From CAZNMF01 sp035547155 (GTDB lineage: Bacteria; Acidobacteriota; Vicinamibacteria; Vicinamibacterales; SCN-69-37), in the NCBI GenBank assembly GCA_035547155.1, contig DASZVJ010000184.1:1-13938 (forward strand): a stretch of 13,938 bases of DNA, read 5' to 3'. The notes beneath the pieces were generated by a model. It searched no databases. It had not been told where the DNA came from and was given only the letters and a program-made list of their open reading frames with translations. The position numbers and the translations under genes were made by a program. Within the stretch, counting starts at the first letter, position 1. The number at the start of each line of letters is the position of its first letter. Shown here piece after piece: positions 1-8,300 of the stretch.

Positions 1-1039
1 CGCCGAAGTGATGACGCGCGAAAACCTGGTCACCGTGCCGATCGGCACGACGCTCGATCAGGCGCGCGAGATGTTCCATCGCCACAAGGTCGAGAAGCTC
101 CTCGTCGTCGACGCGGACTTCCGGCTGAAGGGCCTGATCACCGTCAAGGACATCCAGAAGCTCGTCAAGTATCCGAACGCGTGCAAGGACGCGCTGGGCC
201 GGCTGCGCGTGGGCGCGGCGGTCGGCGTGAGCCGCGACACGCTCGATCGCGCGGCGGCGCTCGTGCAGGCACACGTCGACGTGCTCGTCATCGACACCGC
301 GCACGGCCACTCGCAGGGCGTGCTCGACATGGTCGCGAAGGTGCGCGAGCGGCATCCCGACGTCGATCTGATCGCGGGCAACGTCGCGACGGCGGGCGCG
401 ACGCGCGCGCTCATCGAGCGCGGCGTCAACGCGGTGAAGGTCGGCATCGGCGCCGGCTCGATCTGCACCACGCGCGTCGTCGCGGGCATCGGCGTGCCGA
501 TGATCACGGCGATTGCGGACTGCGCGCGTGCGGCGCTCGATCGCGACGTGCCGATCATCGCCGACGGCGGCATCCGCTACTCTGGCGACATCGGCAAGGC
601 GATCGCCGTTGGCGCGAGCGCGATCATGGTCGGCAGTCTGTTCGCCGGCACCGACGAGAGCCCGGGCGAGATCATCCTGTATCAGGGACGCAGCTTCAAA
701 GAGTACCGCGGCATGGGATCGCTCGGCGCGATGCGCCGCGGCAGCCGCGATCGCTACTTTCAGGACGAGTTCGACATCGAGAGCGGCGACGGCGCCGAGA
801 AGCTCGTGCCCGAAGGCATCGAGGGCCGCGTCGCGCACAAAGGCAGCGTCGCCGCGATGATCCATCAACTCGTCGGAGGCCTGCGCGCGGGCATGGGCTA
901 CTGCGGCTGCCGCGACGTGAAGACGCTGCAGCGCGACGCGCAGCTGATTCGCGTCACCACCGCGGGCGTCCGCGAAGGCCACGTCCACGACGTCATCATC
1001 ACCAAGGAAGCGCCGAACTATCGGGTGGAGTCGAGGTAG
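1..1039 (+). CDS. guaB: IMP dehydrogenase, 3' part (5' end outside window)
   Basis: This enzyme oxidises IMP to XMP with NAD+, the committed step of guanine nucleotide synthesis, in the cytoplasm. The reading frame is open from base 2 and reads AEVMTREN, so the gene starts upstream; the ATG and GTG near base 8 are internal. About 345 residues are visible, against roughly 490 for the family. Numbering from the GTG at base 8, the visible part holds the end of the second CBS domain (to about residue 52), the NAD-side DTAHGHS (96-102), the catalytic-loop GSICTTR with Cys153, the IMP phosphate-binding ADGGIRYSGD and the mobile flap SRDRYFQ. One residue is unusual: the loop reads GIGAGSICTT where most enzymes have GIGPGSICTT. 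The gene ends with TAG, 7 bp before a REP-like hairpin. The identification is secure. Confidence 0.97.
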   Translation, partial: AEVMTRENLVTVPIGTTLDQAREMFHRHKVEKLLVVDADFRLKGLITVKDIQKLVKYPNACKDALGRLRVGAAVGVSRDTLDRAAALVQAHVDVLVIDTAHGHSQGVLDMVAKVRERHPDVDLIAGNVATAGATRALIERGVNAVKVGIGAGSICTTRVVAGIGVPMITAIADCARAALDRDVPIIADGGIRYSGDIGKAIAVGASAIMVGSLFAGTDESPGEIILYQGRSFKEYRGMGSLGAMRRGSRDRYFQDEFDIESGDGAEKLVPEGIEGRVAHKGSVAAMIHQLVGGLRAGMGYCGCRDVKTLQRDAQLIRVTTAGVREGHVHDVIITKEAPNYRVESR

Positions 1040-1046
1040 GACGCCT

Positions 1047-1072
1047 GGGCGGCCACAAGGGCCGCCCCTACG
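1047..1072 (+). repeat. REP-like GC-rich palindrome, copy 1
   Basis: A perfect 8-bp stem, GGGCGGCC (1047-1054) and GGCCGCCC (1060-1067), encloses the loop ACAAG and is followed by CTACG. The same 26 bases recur at 12727-12752 (same strand) and 12789-12814 (opposite strand). It sits 7 bp after the guaB stop, where a hairpin could protect the mRNA 3' end or attenuate transcription; there is no T-run, so it is not a classical terminator. The bases that follow (GGCTACGGACGAG, 1074-1086) resemble the inner spacer of the paired copy at 12770-12782 with two mismatches. This copy may therefore be half of a former pair. Confidence 0.85.
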
Positions 1073-1095
1073 CGGCTACGGACGAGGAGAAGACG

Positions 1096-1557
1096 ATGAC
1101 CCGGCACCATCAGTCGTGGATCTGGAACAGAACGTCAGCGATGGTCGCGGTGCTCGCGAGCGCGCTCGTCTTCGCGACCGCGTGGCGCGCGGCCGATGCC
1201 GTCGACAAGGTCACAGGGTTGCCGCTGCATCCCGGCCTCGAGGTGCAACAGGAGGTCAACTCCCCTGTCTGCGGCCACCCCGCGCACATCGTGCTCTACG
1301 ACACGCCTGGCACGGCCACGCTCGCGGAATACCTGAGTTGGTATCGGAGCCAGCTCAAGGGCGCGCACTACGTCCACAAAGTCTGGAGCAATCGGGCGCA
1401 GGAGATGTTCTACAGCGCCGACGGAGCGACCGGCGTCTCGCTGACTGCCAATACATCAGGACCAGGCGTCTACAGCGTGGCCTACATGAAGATCTCGACG
1501 CCACTCTCGACGAAACAGATGGACGCGTTCGAGCCGTCGAACCCGCAGTGCAAGTAG
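1096..1557 (+). CDS. Small exported protein of unknown function (153 aa)
   Basis: I do not recognise a named family. The ATG at 1096 is chosen because GAGGAG (1084-1089) lies 6 bases upstream and because the start is directly followed by a signal-peptide-like N-terminus (hydrophobic stretch about 15-32, possible cleavage after ADA near 35). The mature part of about 118 residues holds the segment GLPLHPGLEV, a central YDTPGTATLAEYLSWYRSQL stretch likely to form a helix, and two cysteines (Cys59 and Cys152) that could form a disulfide in the periplasm. It lies in the same direction as guaB, 56 bp downstream, but the hairpin between them makes co-transcription uncertain. The frame is open much further upstream through guaB, but that part is an arginine-rich shadow. 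It is real as a gene with good confidence; its function is unknown. Confidence 0.72.
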   Translation: MTRHHQSWIWNRTSAMVAVLASALVFATAWRAADAVDKVTGLPLHPGLEVQQEVNSPVCGHPAHIVLYDTPGTATLAEYLSWYRSQLKGAHYVHKVWSNRAQEMFYSADGATGVSLTANTSGPGVYSVAYMKISTPLSTKQMDAFEPSNPQCK

Positions 1558-1852
1558 CGCGGCCACGCGAGCGCGTGAGCGGATCTACACCGTCCGTGAG
1601 GCGCTCATAGGGCACGCATGAGCGGCACCGATCACGCACATGAGCGACATCGACGACGCGTGTGAGTCGGTCCGATCATGCGCGCGGGGTGGGCCGAGCA
1701 AGCATCTCCGTGCCCTGGAGATCGCGCCTGGGCCGGTGCGACCACGCACGCAGGCAGCACCGAGCTCGCTTCTGAGCGACTCCGAGCACGCACATGACCG
1801 ACGTCGAGCACACGCGTGAGGGGCTCCGAGATCGCACGTGAGTGACCTCGGA
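1558..1852. repeat. Degenerate 22-bp tandem array, left block
   Basis: From about 1567 to 1852 the sequence falls into 13 consecutive units of exactly 22 bp, starting at 1567, 1589, 1611, 1633 and so on to 1831. The consensus, read from the unit start, is CACGC at positions 1-5, TGAGCGAC at 9-16 and CCGAG at 18-22. The best units are 1633-1654, 1765-1786, 1787-1808 and 1809-1830; 1677-1742 are poor matches. The period is not a multiple of three, so no repeated protein is implied. The GTGAG or ATGAG core always lies on the plus strand here. This is not a CRISPR, because there is no conserved repeat alternating with unique spacers. Confidence 0.8.
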
Positions 1853-1936
1853 GTTAACATGCGGGTGGATCTGATTGATACCGTTGGCTTTAACTGGCGT
1901 TCAGAAACGGAGACTATGTTGGTCCTCTTACGTGCT
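1853..1936. other. Lower-GC core between the two repeat blocks
   Basis: These 84 bases contain about 48% G+C by hand count, while the flanking arrays are near 70%. They do not fit the 22-bp unit. AGTTAA at 1852-1857 (starting one base before the core) and TTAACT at 1890-1895 are inverted copies separated by 32 bases, which could close a long loop. I see no convincing reading frame with a ribosome binding site, and no promoter I would defend. Confidence 0.5.
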
Positions 1937-2175
1937 CACGCGAGGACTCGGAGCGCCGCACGAAACGGCTCTGCGTAACTCACGCGCAGGGTCTGACGAC
2001 TCTGCCGACGTCTCGATGCCGCTCACGCATGGGCTTGGACCGGATCAGACGACGTCCTGAGGCGCTCACGCGACGACTCTGCCCAGGTCACGCGACGACT
2101 CGCACCTGCGCACGTCAGCCCCATGTGCGCTCCGGCGCCGCGTCGGAGCGGTCACGGGCGAGCTCGGACCCACTC
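1937..2175. repeat. Degenerate 22-bp tandem array, right block (inverted)
   Basis: Units start at 1937, 1959, 1981, 2003, 2024, 2046, 2067, 2089, 2111, 2133 and 2153, with spacings of 22 and occasionally 21 or 20 bp. The clearest are 2067-2088 and 2089-2110, which share CACGCGACGACTC. The block carries CTCACG cores (1936, 1980, 2023, 2066) instead of the CGTGAG/CATGAG cores of the left block. Its consensus matches the reverse complement of the left consensus over most of the unit, so the two blocks are in inverted orientation. The last unit reaches the 3' end of the histidine kinase gene. Confidence 0.7.
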
Positions 2176-2185
2176 AGGACCTGAG
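2173..2185 (-). other. Short inverted repeat at the kinase stop codon
   Basis: CTCAGG (2173-2178) and CCTGAG (2180-2185) are perfect inverted copies around a single base, overlapping the stop codon of the kinase gene. As RNA the central base gives too small a loop for the full stem, and no T-run follows. It is noted as a dyad, not called a terminator. Confidence 0.3.
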
Positions 2186-3541
2186 CGGCAGGACGACGCG
2201 CACGGTGCATCCGGCACCAGACGCGCTCGTCATCGACGCCTCGCCGCCGTGTTGGCGCGCAATGGCCTGCACGATGGCGAGCCCAAGGCCTGCCCCGCCG
2301 GTCTTGCGGGATCGATCTTTTGAGACACGGTAGAAGCGATCGAAGACGTACGGCACATCCTCAGCCGGAATGCCAATGCCCGTGTCCGCAACTTCGATGA
2401 CGACGGCCGTATCGTCGACGGCCGGTTCCACCAGGACACGCACGCGTCCGCCGGCGGGTGTGTATTTGATGGCGTTGTCCAGAAGGGCGGCCACGAGACC
2501 ACGAAGGCTTTCCGCATCGCCCCGGAACGGCACCGAGTCCGGGATCGCGACATCCAACTGCACATCGGCACGCGCCGCGACGACGCGTATGTCCGAGCAG
2601 ACGTCGCGAACTTCATCGGCCAGATCGAAGACGGTGGTCGCGGTGGCCCGCGCCTGGACGTCTGCGCGTGCCAGTTGCAGCAAGGCATCCACCATGCGCG
2701 TGACGCGAGCGGACTGAGCCTTGACGACATGCCACGCGACCTGGTGCTCGGCGTCGCTGCGTGGCTTGGCGGACGTGACGTCGGCCGTCGCGCGGATCAC
2801 GGCCACGGGCGTGCGTAGCTCGTGCGACGCATCCGCCGTAAATTGGCGCGACTTGCGATCCTCCGCTTCCAAACGATCGAGCATCGCATTCAACGTCAAA
2901 GAGAGTCGCCGCAGCTCATCGTCGCTCGGAGGGATCGGCAACCGTGCGTCGAGCGTCGTGGAGCGGATGCGCTGTGCCGCCTCGATGATGGCGTCGACGG
3001 GGCTCAGTGCGCGCCGGCTCAGCCAAAAGCCCGCCACGGCGGCCGCGGCCAGGAGAAAGGGACTGGCGATCAGACCCGTCGCGAAAAAATCTTCCGTGAC
3101 TTCATCGTACGGATGCAGCGGAAGCGCGAGTTGGACGACGAATTCGTGCGAATAGGCATTCAGGACGCGAAAGCGGCGGCGCGCCACAACCTGCGTGGTG
3201 TGACCGGCATTCGCCCCTCTCGATGATGGCCAGTCAGCAGCGTCCAAGGACTGAAACACCACGCGCCCCGTCGCCGTGGAGAGACGCAAGACGCCGTTGC
3301 CCGGCGCGACGAGCGAATCCTCACCGAGCTCGTGCAGCCAGTGCTGATTGTCGTCGTCGCTCCGCCGCTGGGCGAGATATGACTCGACGGCGCGGAGTCG
3401 CGCGTCGAGCTGACGATCGGCGGCGGCATTGACGCTCGCGCGCAATCCGAGCCACACGCCCAGGGCCGTCAACCCGAGGATGCCGGCGAGCACAAGGGTG
3501 AACCACGCCGTGAGCCGGACGCCGATGGACCGCCAGCGCAT
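2174..3541 (-). CDS. Membrane sensor histidine kinase (two-component system)
   Basis: This 455-residue protein is predicted to sense a signal in the periplasm, autophosphorylate on histidine and pass the phosphate to the response regulator encoded just upstream. Domains in order: first membrane helix about 11-33, periplasmic sensor region about 34-155 with no family I recognise, second helix about 156-174, HAMP linker about 175-228, dimerisation domain with the H-box TADASHELRTP (phosphorylated His240), and the ATPase domain with the N-box LLDNAIKY (Asn356), G1 DTGIGI (386-391), F-box FDRFYR (400-405) and G2 GGAGLGLAI (415-423). All catalytic motifs are present. Its ATG shares one base with the TAA of the response regulator (TAATG), so translation is probably coupled. 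Being last in the efflux operon suggests that it monitors the pump's substrate or the resulting envelope damage; the ligand is unknown. Confidence 0.95.
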   Translation of the reverse strand: MRWRSIGVRLTAWFTLVLAGILGLTALGVWLGLRASVNAAADRQLDARLRAVESYLAQRRSDDDNQHWLHELGEDSLVAPGNGVLRLSTATGRVVFQSLDAADWPSSRGANAGHTTQVVARRRFRVLNAYSHEFVVQLALPLHPYDEVTEDFFATGLIASPFLLAAAAVAGFWLSRRALSPVDAIIEAAQRIRSTTLDARLPIPPSDDELRRLSLTLNAMLDRLEAEDRKSRQFTADASHELRTPVAVIRATADVTSAKPRSDAEHQVAWHVVKAQSARVTRMVDALLQLARADVQARATATTVFDLADEVRDVCSDIRVVAARADVQLDVAIPDSVPFRGDAESLRGLVAALLDNAIKYTPAGGRVRVLVEPAVDDTAVVIEVADTGIGIPAEDVPYVFDRFYRVSKDRSRKTGGAGLGLAIVQAIARQHGGEASMTSASGAGCTVRVVLPLRS

Positions 3542-4212
3542 TACTCTTCGCGAAGGATATAGCCAAAGCCACGGAGCGTCTGGATCAGACGCCGGTGCGG
3601 CGGCCCATCGACTTTGTCGCGTACCAGTTTCACGTACGCGTCCAACGTGTTCGACTCGATGTCGGCTTCCTGCCCCCAGACGCCTTCGATGATCGACGAA
3701 CGGGAGGCGGCGCGCCCGCTTCGCCGCATCAGGAATTCCAGCAAACGGAACTCCGTCGACGTCAGGCCAATCGGCCGCCCGTCACGCGTGACGGTGCGGG
3801 TCGCGGGCGTCAGCACGAGGTCGTCGACCGTCAGCTGGGCGACCGGCGGTGCGGCCGCGCGCCGCGAAATGGCCCGCAGCCGCGCGAGCAGCACGTCGAA
3901 CGCGAACGGCTTGACGAGATAGTCATCCGCCCCCGCGTCGAGACCCGCGACGATGTCCGTGGCACTGTCGAGGGCGGTCAGGACCAGCACGGGGACATGG
4001 TTGCGCTGTTGACGCAGACGCCGCAGGATGTCGAGGCCGCCGACGCCGGGCAACAGCATGTCGAGCAAGACGGCGTCGAAGGTCGTGCTCTCCAGGGCCG
4101 CGAGCGCCTCAGCGCCATCGCGTGCGGCGGTCACCGTGTGGTTCGCTTCCTTCAACCCCTGCACGACGATGCGCCGCATCGACGGCTCGTCTTCCACCAC
4201 CAGGATCCACAT
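3541..4212 (-). CDS. OmpR/PhoB-type response regulator, operon copy (RR1)
   Basis: A 223-residue DNA-binding regulator partnered with the kinase that follows it. The receiver domain (1-about 115) has the acidic pair Glu7/Asp8, phospho-acceptor Asp51 in LLDMLLPG, Thr79 in VLTA and Lys101 in LVKPF. The C-terminal winged helix (about 125-221) has the STEFRLLEFLM entry strand and a recognition helix around SNTLDAYVKLVRDKV, ending in the usual TLRGFGYIL. The ATG at 4212 lacks a good ribosome binding site and lies 37 bp after the YncE-like gene, so it probably depends on readthrough or coupling. Its distinctive feature is a second gene at 10882-11553, on the opposite strand, encoding a protein about 90% identical (22 differences by eye, no gaps). 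Confidence 0.96.
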   Translation of the reverse strand: MWILVVEDEPSMRRIVVQGLKEANHTVTAARDGAEALAALESTTFDAVLLDMLLPGVGGLDILRRLRQQRNHVPVLVLTALDSATDIVAGLDAGADDYLVKPFAFDVLLARLRAISRRAAAPPVAQLTVDDLVLTPATRTVTRDGRPIGLTSTEFRLLEFLMRRSGRAASRSSIIEGVWGQEADIESNTLDAYVKLVRDKVDGPPHRRLIQTLRGFGYILREE

Positions 4213-4249
4213 GGCGCTGCGGAGACATGATGACGCGCGGTCTCCTCAC

Positions 4250-5302
4250 CTACGATCGAATGGCGATGAACCATGCCGCGACGATCGGCCCCTGCGGCCC
4301 TCGGCCGCGGCCAGGTCCAGGCGATGGCGCTGCGCCGGCCGCTGGTTGAGGCGCCGGGCCTCGTTCCGGCTGGAAGAGATAGGCCGTGTGCGTGCGGGAA
4401 TCCACGGTGACGGTCTTTGCGCCCGGAAATGTCGGAACGGTCGCCACCACGGCATAGCTGTTGGGCGAGTCTTGATGCGCAACCGTCACCGTCCCATCGC
4501 CGCCGTTCGGAATATAGATGAGCTTCCTGGACGGATCCCATCCGAGCGCGTCGACGCGTGAGCCGTTCTTGATCGACGCCACGACTTTGCCGGTCGCCGC
4601 ATCGACCACGACCGACGTGTTGCTGCAGCCGGAGAAGATGCGGTTGGTCGCGCTGTCGTACGCGATACCCGTCGGGCCGCTGCACGGCGCGAGCGGCCAG
4701 GACGTCGTCGCCTTCCACGTCTTCGTGTCGATGACCTGAATGGTGCTCGTGCCTTCGTTGTTGACGAAGATGTGCCCGTGGCCGTCTGCGGCCGCGCCTT
4801 CAGGGCCCGTATCCTCCAATTGCGCCGTCGCGACGATGTCGCCCGTGACCGGATCGAGCGCGGTCAACGTGCCAATCGGCCGGCTGTGGTTCGTCAGGAT
4901 GATTTTGTTATCGGGCTCGTCGAACATGATGCCGTCGAGGCCTGGACCGACGTGGACTTTGCGGAGCACGGCCAGCGTCTTCAGATCGAACATCGTGACG
5001 GTCATGTCGCCGCCGTTGGTCGTGAAGCCGTGGCCCGCTTTCGTTGCGATCCCGACGCCGTGGACACCGGGCGTATCGGCGATATCGCCGATGACGTGGC
5101 CCGTCGCGCCGTCGACCACCATGACGTGCGTGCTGCGTGACACGAAGACCCGACCGGTTGAGGGCTCGACCGCGACATAGTCCGTTCCGCCGTCGCCCTT
5201 GATGTCGTACTTGTCCACGTGAAAGTCAGCCGCGCGCAGATGGAATGCCCCTGCGGCCAGGGCGACGCCGACGGCAAGTGAGATGAGCGAACGTCGAATC
5301 AT
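4250..5302 (-). CDS. YncE-like periplasmic beta-propeller protein
   Basis: The product (350 aa) has a signal peptide (MIRRSLISLA..., cleavage near residue 24) and then repeated propeller blades of the YVTN/YncE type, seen as recurring patterns such as GRVFVS..VMVVDGATGHVIG, MFDLKTLAVLRKVHVG and IQVIDTKTWKATTSWPL. The start at 5302 is preferred to an in-frame ATG at 5344 because GGAGG (5309-5313) lies six bases before it and the signal peptide begins there. Proteins of this family are exported seven-bladed propellers, mostly without known ligands. It lies 72 bp after the pump gene and 37 bp before RR1, in the same operon. The C-terminus is odd: a proline/alanine/glycine-rich tail (PAPQPAAGAAPSPGPGRGRG) followed by a hydrophobic IVAAWFIAI end. 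A role as a periplasmic binding or sensing accessory of the pump or kinase is an inference. Confidence 0.85.
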   Translation of the reverse strand: MIRRSLISLAVGVALAAGAFHLRAADFHVDKYDIKGDGGTDYVAVEPSTGRVFVSRSTHVMVVDGATGHVIGDIADTPGVHGVGIATKAGHGFTTNGGDMTVTMFDLKTLAVLRKVHVGPGLDGIMFDEPDNKIILTNHSRPIGTLTALDPVTGDIVATAQLEDTGPEGAAADGHGHIFVNNEGTSTIQVIDTKTWKATTSWPLAPCSGPTGIAYDSATNRIFSGCSNTSVVVDAATGKVVASIKNGSRVDALGWDPSRKLIYIPNGGDGTVTVAHQDSPNSYAVVATVPTFPGAKTVTVDSRTHTAYLFQPERGPAPQPAAGAAPSPGPGRGRGPQGPIVAAWFIAIRS

Positions 5303-5346
5303 GGCGGGCCTCCGGAATTGAGACCTCTCATTGGGACACGGCATTC

Positions 5347-5361
5347 TGAGGATTCGGTGAA
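5347..5361 (-). promoter_or_regulatory. Weak candidate response-regulator box upstream of the YncE-like gene
   Basis: On the minus strand this reads TTCACcgaatcCTCA, two half-sites 11 bp apart with one mismatch to the stronger boxes at 10823-10838 and 11590-11605. It lies 45 bp before the YncE-like start, in the 72-bp gap after the pump gene. The same segment is also framed by a GCATTC/GAATGC inverted repeat (5341-5346 and 5359-5364). No clear -10 element follows, so it may be chance. Confidence 0.25.
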
Positions 5362-5374
5362 TGCTCGTTCCGTG

Positions 5375-8300
5375 TCAGCGCCGTGCGTCGCGTCTGCGCG
5401 AGAACGCGAGATACGCCGAGGGAATGAGATACAGCGTCACAGCCGTCGAGAGTGCAAGACCGCCGATGACGGCCAGGGCGAGCGGCTTCTGCAGCTCAGC
5501 CCCTGCACCAAGGCCCAAGGCCAAGGGCAGCAATCCGAACAACGTGCAGAACGTCGTCATCAAGATCGGCCGCAAGCGGACTCGAGCGGCCGTGAGCACG
5601 GCTTCACTCAACGGGAGTCCCTCGTCCCGACGCCGTTCCGCGAAATCGAGCAACACGATGCCGTTCTTCACGACGAGGCCGACGAGCAGAATCAAGCCCA
5701 TGGCGGCCGAGATGTTCAAGTCGGTGCCGGTTACCAGCAGGAGCGCGAACGCCCCGCCCAGCGAGAGCGGCGCTGCGAGCAGGATCAACAGCGCCGGCGT
5801 GAATTTCCTGAACTGGATCACGAGAATCACGAAGACGAGCGCGGTGGCGATGGCCGCGACGACGATCAGCTGTCGAAACGCGGTTCGTTGCGACTGGTAC
5901 TGCCCGCCGACTTCGTACGTGTAGCCGACGGGCAGCTCCATGCCCGCGAGCAGGCGTTGCACGTCGGCAACGGCGCTTCCGAGATCCCGATTCTCCAGGC
6001 GCGCCGTCACGAGCGCCATCTGCCGCAGGTTCTCTCGCCACAGCTCCGCCTGCGGTCCCTGCTCCGTGATCGTGACGAGCGAGGATACCGGCACGAGCTG
6101 TCCGCTGGCCCCACGGATCAGCATCTGCCGCAATCGAGAACCGCTGAATCGGACGTCATCCGGAAAGCGGACGCGGACCGGAATCGTGCGATCGAGCAAT
6201 CGCAACGGTGCCGCCTCTTGTCCCAGCCAGGCCGCTGACAATTGCGCGGTGACCTGATCGACTGACAGCCCCAGCCGCGCGGCGGCCACGCGATCGACGC
6301 GCCACGTCACTTCCGGACCGCCACGCTCGACGCCCACGACGTCGACGACGCCGGCGACCTCGTGCTTGTCGGCGAGGCGCTCTTCGATCTGTGCGGAGAT
6401 GGCCTCGAGCTGCGCTTGATCGTCGCCGAAGATCTTGATCTCGATCGGTGTCGGCGCGCCTTCGAGATCGCCCAGCATGTCCTGGAGCAACTGCACGAAT
6501 TCGATCTCCGTATCCGGCACGGTCTTCGCGAGCTGATCGCGCAGATCGCCAATCACCGCTTCCGCCGAACGGCGACGCTCGTTTCGCGGTTTGAGCCGGA
6601 CGAGCACGTCGCCGCTGTTCTGCTGCGTCGCGAACATGCCCATCTCCGATCCCGTGCGGCGAACGTACGACGCAACTTCGGGCGTCTCGTCCAGGACGTG
6701 ATCGATGCGCGTCAAACGGGCATTGGTCTCCTCGAGCGTCATGCCAGGGGCGGTGAGATAGTCGATGACGAACCCGCCCTCGTCCGCCGCTGGAAAGAAC
6801 CCCGTCCCCACGGCCGAGTACGTCACGACCACGGCCCCCGCAAGAAGCGCGGCGGCGCCGATCACGAACACGGGGCGATCGAGCGTCCACGGCAAGGTGC
6901 GCGCATAGAACCGGCCGATCCCGGACCATCCGCCGTAGTTACCTGTCGACGCCGCTTCCGGGCGATGCGCGGCTCGCGACAGCAAGGGAATCAGTGTCAG
7001 CGACAGCACGAGCGAGATCAGGACCGCCGCGGACAGTGTGATCGACAGCGCTTTGAAGAAGTCGCCGACCACGCCTGACAACAGCGCCAACGGCGCGAAC
7101 ACGACGACGGTCGTCAACGTGGAGCTCACGATCGGCGCAACCAGCTCGTGCGTGGCTGCTTCGACCTCGCTGACATCACCTCCAGCCGCTAGACGACGAT
7201 GGATGTTCTCGACGACCACGACCGCGTCGTCGATGACGAGACCGATAGCGACCGCCATCCCGCCCATCGACATGAGGTTGATGGACTCGCCGAAGATCCA
7301 CATGAACAGGAACGTGGACACGACCGTGAGCGGGAGCGTGCTGGCAGCGACGGCTGTCAGACGCCAGTTCCGGAGGAACAGCAGCAAGACCAGCACGGCG
7401 AGGACGCCGCCGATGAGAATCGCATCCCGCACGTTGGCAATCGCAGTCGCGACGAATGCCGCGAGGTCGTAGGTCTTCGTCAGGTGGAGACCGGACGGCA
7501 ACGCGCGTGTCAGTTGCGCCACGGCCGCTTCGAGGTCTCGCCGGAGATCCAGGATATTCGCGCCAATCTGCTGGGAGATCGAGATGGCGGCAGCGCTCCC
7601 GCCCTTCCCCGCCACGAGCGATGTTCGATCCGGCGCGCCAAGGACGACGTGTGCCACGTCGTTGACCGTGAGCATCGTGCCGTCCTTGCCGGCGAGAGGC
7701 GTCGCACCGATCTGATCCGTCGATTCCCAGAGGCCCGACGCAATCACGAGGTGTTGCGTGCCTGCCGCCGGGTAGTGGCCGACGGGCTGCAGAACGTTGC
7801 TGCCGTTGAGCGCCTGCGTGACGTCATCGACCGTCAGTCCGGCGGCGACCAGTTTGCCGGGATCGACGATGACTTCGATTTCTCGCGTGTCGCTGGCGGA
7901 GACGTCGACACGGCCCACGCCCGGCACGCGCGCCAGGGCCGGGCGGATCACATAGAACGCCTCATCGTGCAGATCGGCCGGTGCAAGACCTCCAGTCAGA
8001 TTGAGACTGAACACCGGAAAGGCAGCTGGCGTGAGGCGATCGATCGTCAATTCGACGTCCGCGGGCAGCGTGTCGCGGATTTCCGCGACGCGGTTCTGCA
8101 CCTGCTGCAGCGCCGAGATCATCTCGGTCGAGGGCTCGAACTGGGCCGAGATCTCCGTCGCCCCACGGAACGTTCGCGATCGCACGCGGCGGATGCCCGG
8201 CACTTCCATGATCGCTTGTTCGATCGGACGTGCGACCGTCAGGACCATCGACGGTCCGGGCAGCGTCCCGGCGTGCGCGATGACCACGACGCGAGGGAAT

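Noticed and set aside
1047..1072. Rho-independent terminator of guaB
   Set aside because: The hairpin is strong but has no following T-run, and identical copies elsewhere show it to be a dispersed REP-like repeat. It may still slow transcription.
181..1095. Long plus-strand open frame upstream of and in frame with the small exported protein, covering most of guaB
   Set aside because: It is the +1-shifted shadow of guaB, extremely arginine-rich and without motifs. The real gene begins at the ATG at 1096 with its own ribosome binding site.
1558..2175. CRISPR array
   Set aside because: The units are contiguous 22-bp tandem copies that are all diverged. There is no constant repeat separated by unique spacers, and no cas gene.
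1585..2323. Small open frames in the array (minus 1585-1860, plus 1875-2060, plus 2123-2323)
   Set aside because: They cross the 22-bp units in all three frames, lack ribosome binding sites and resemble no protein. The last one overlaps the kinase gene on the other strand.
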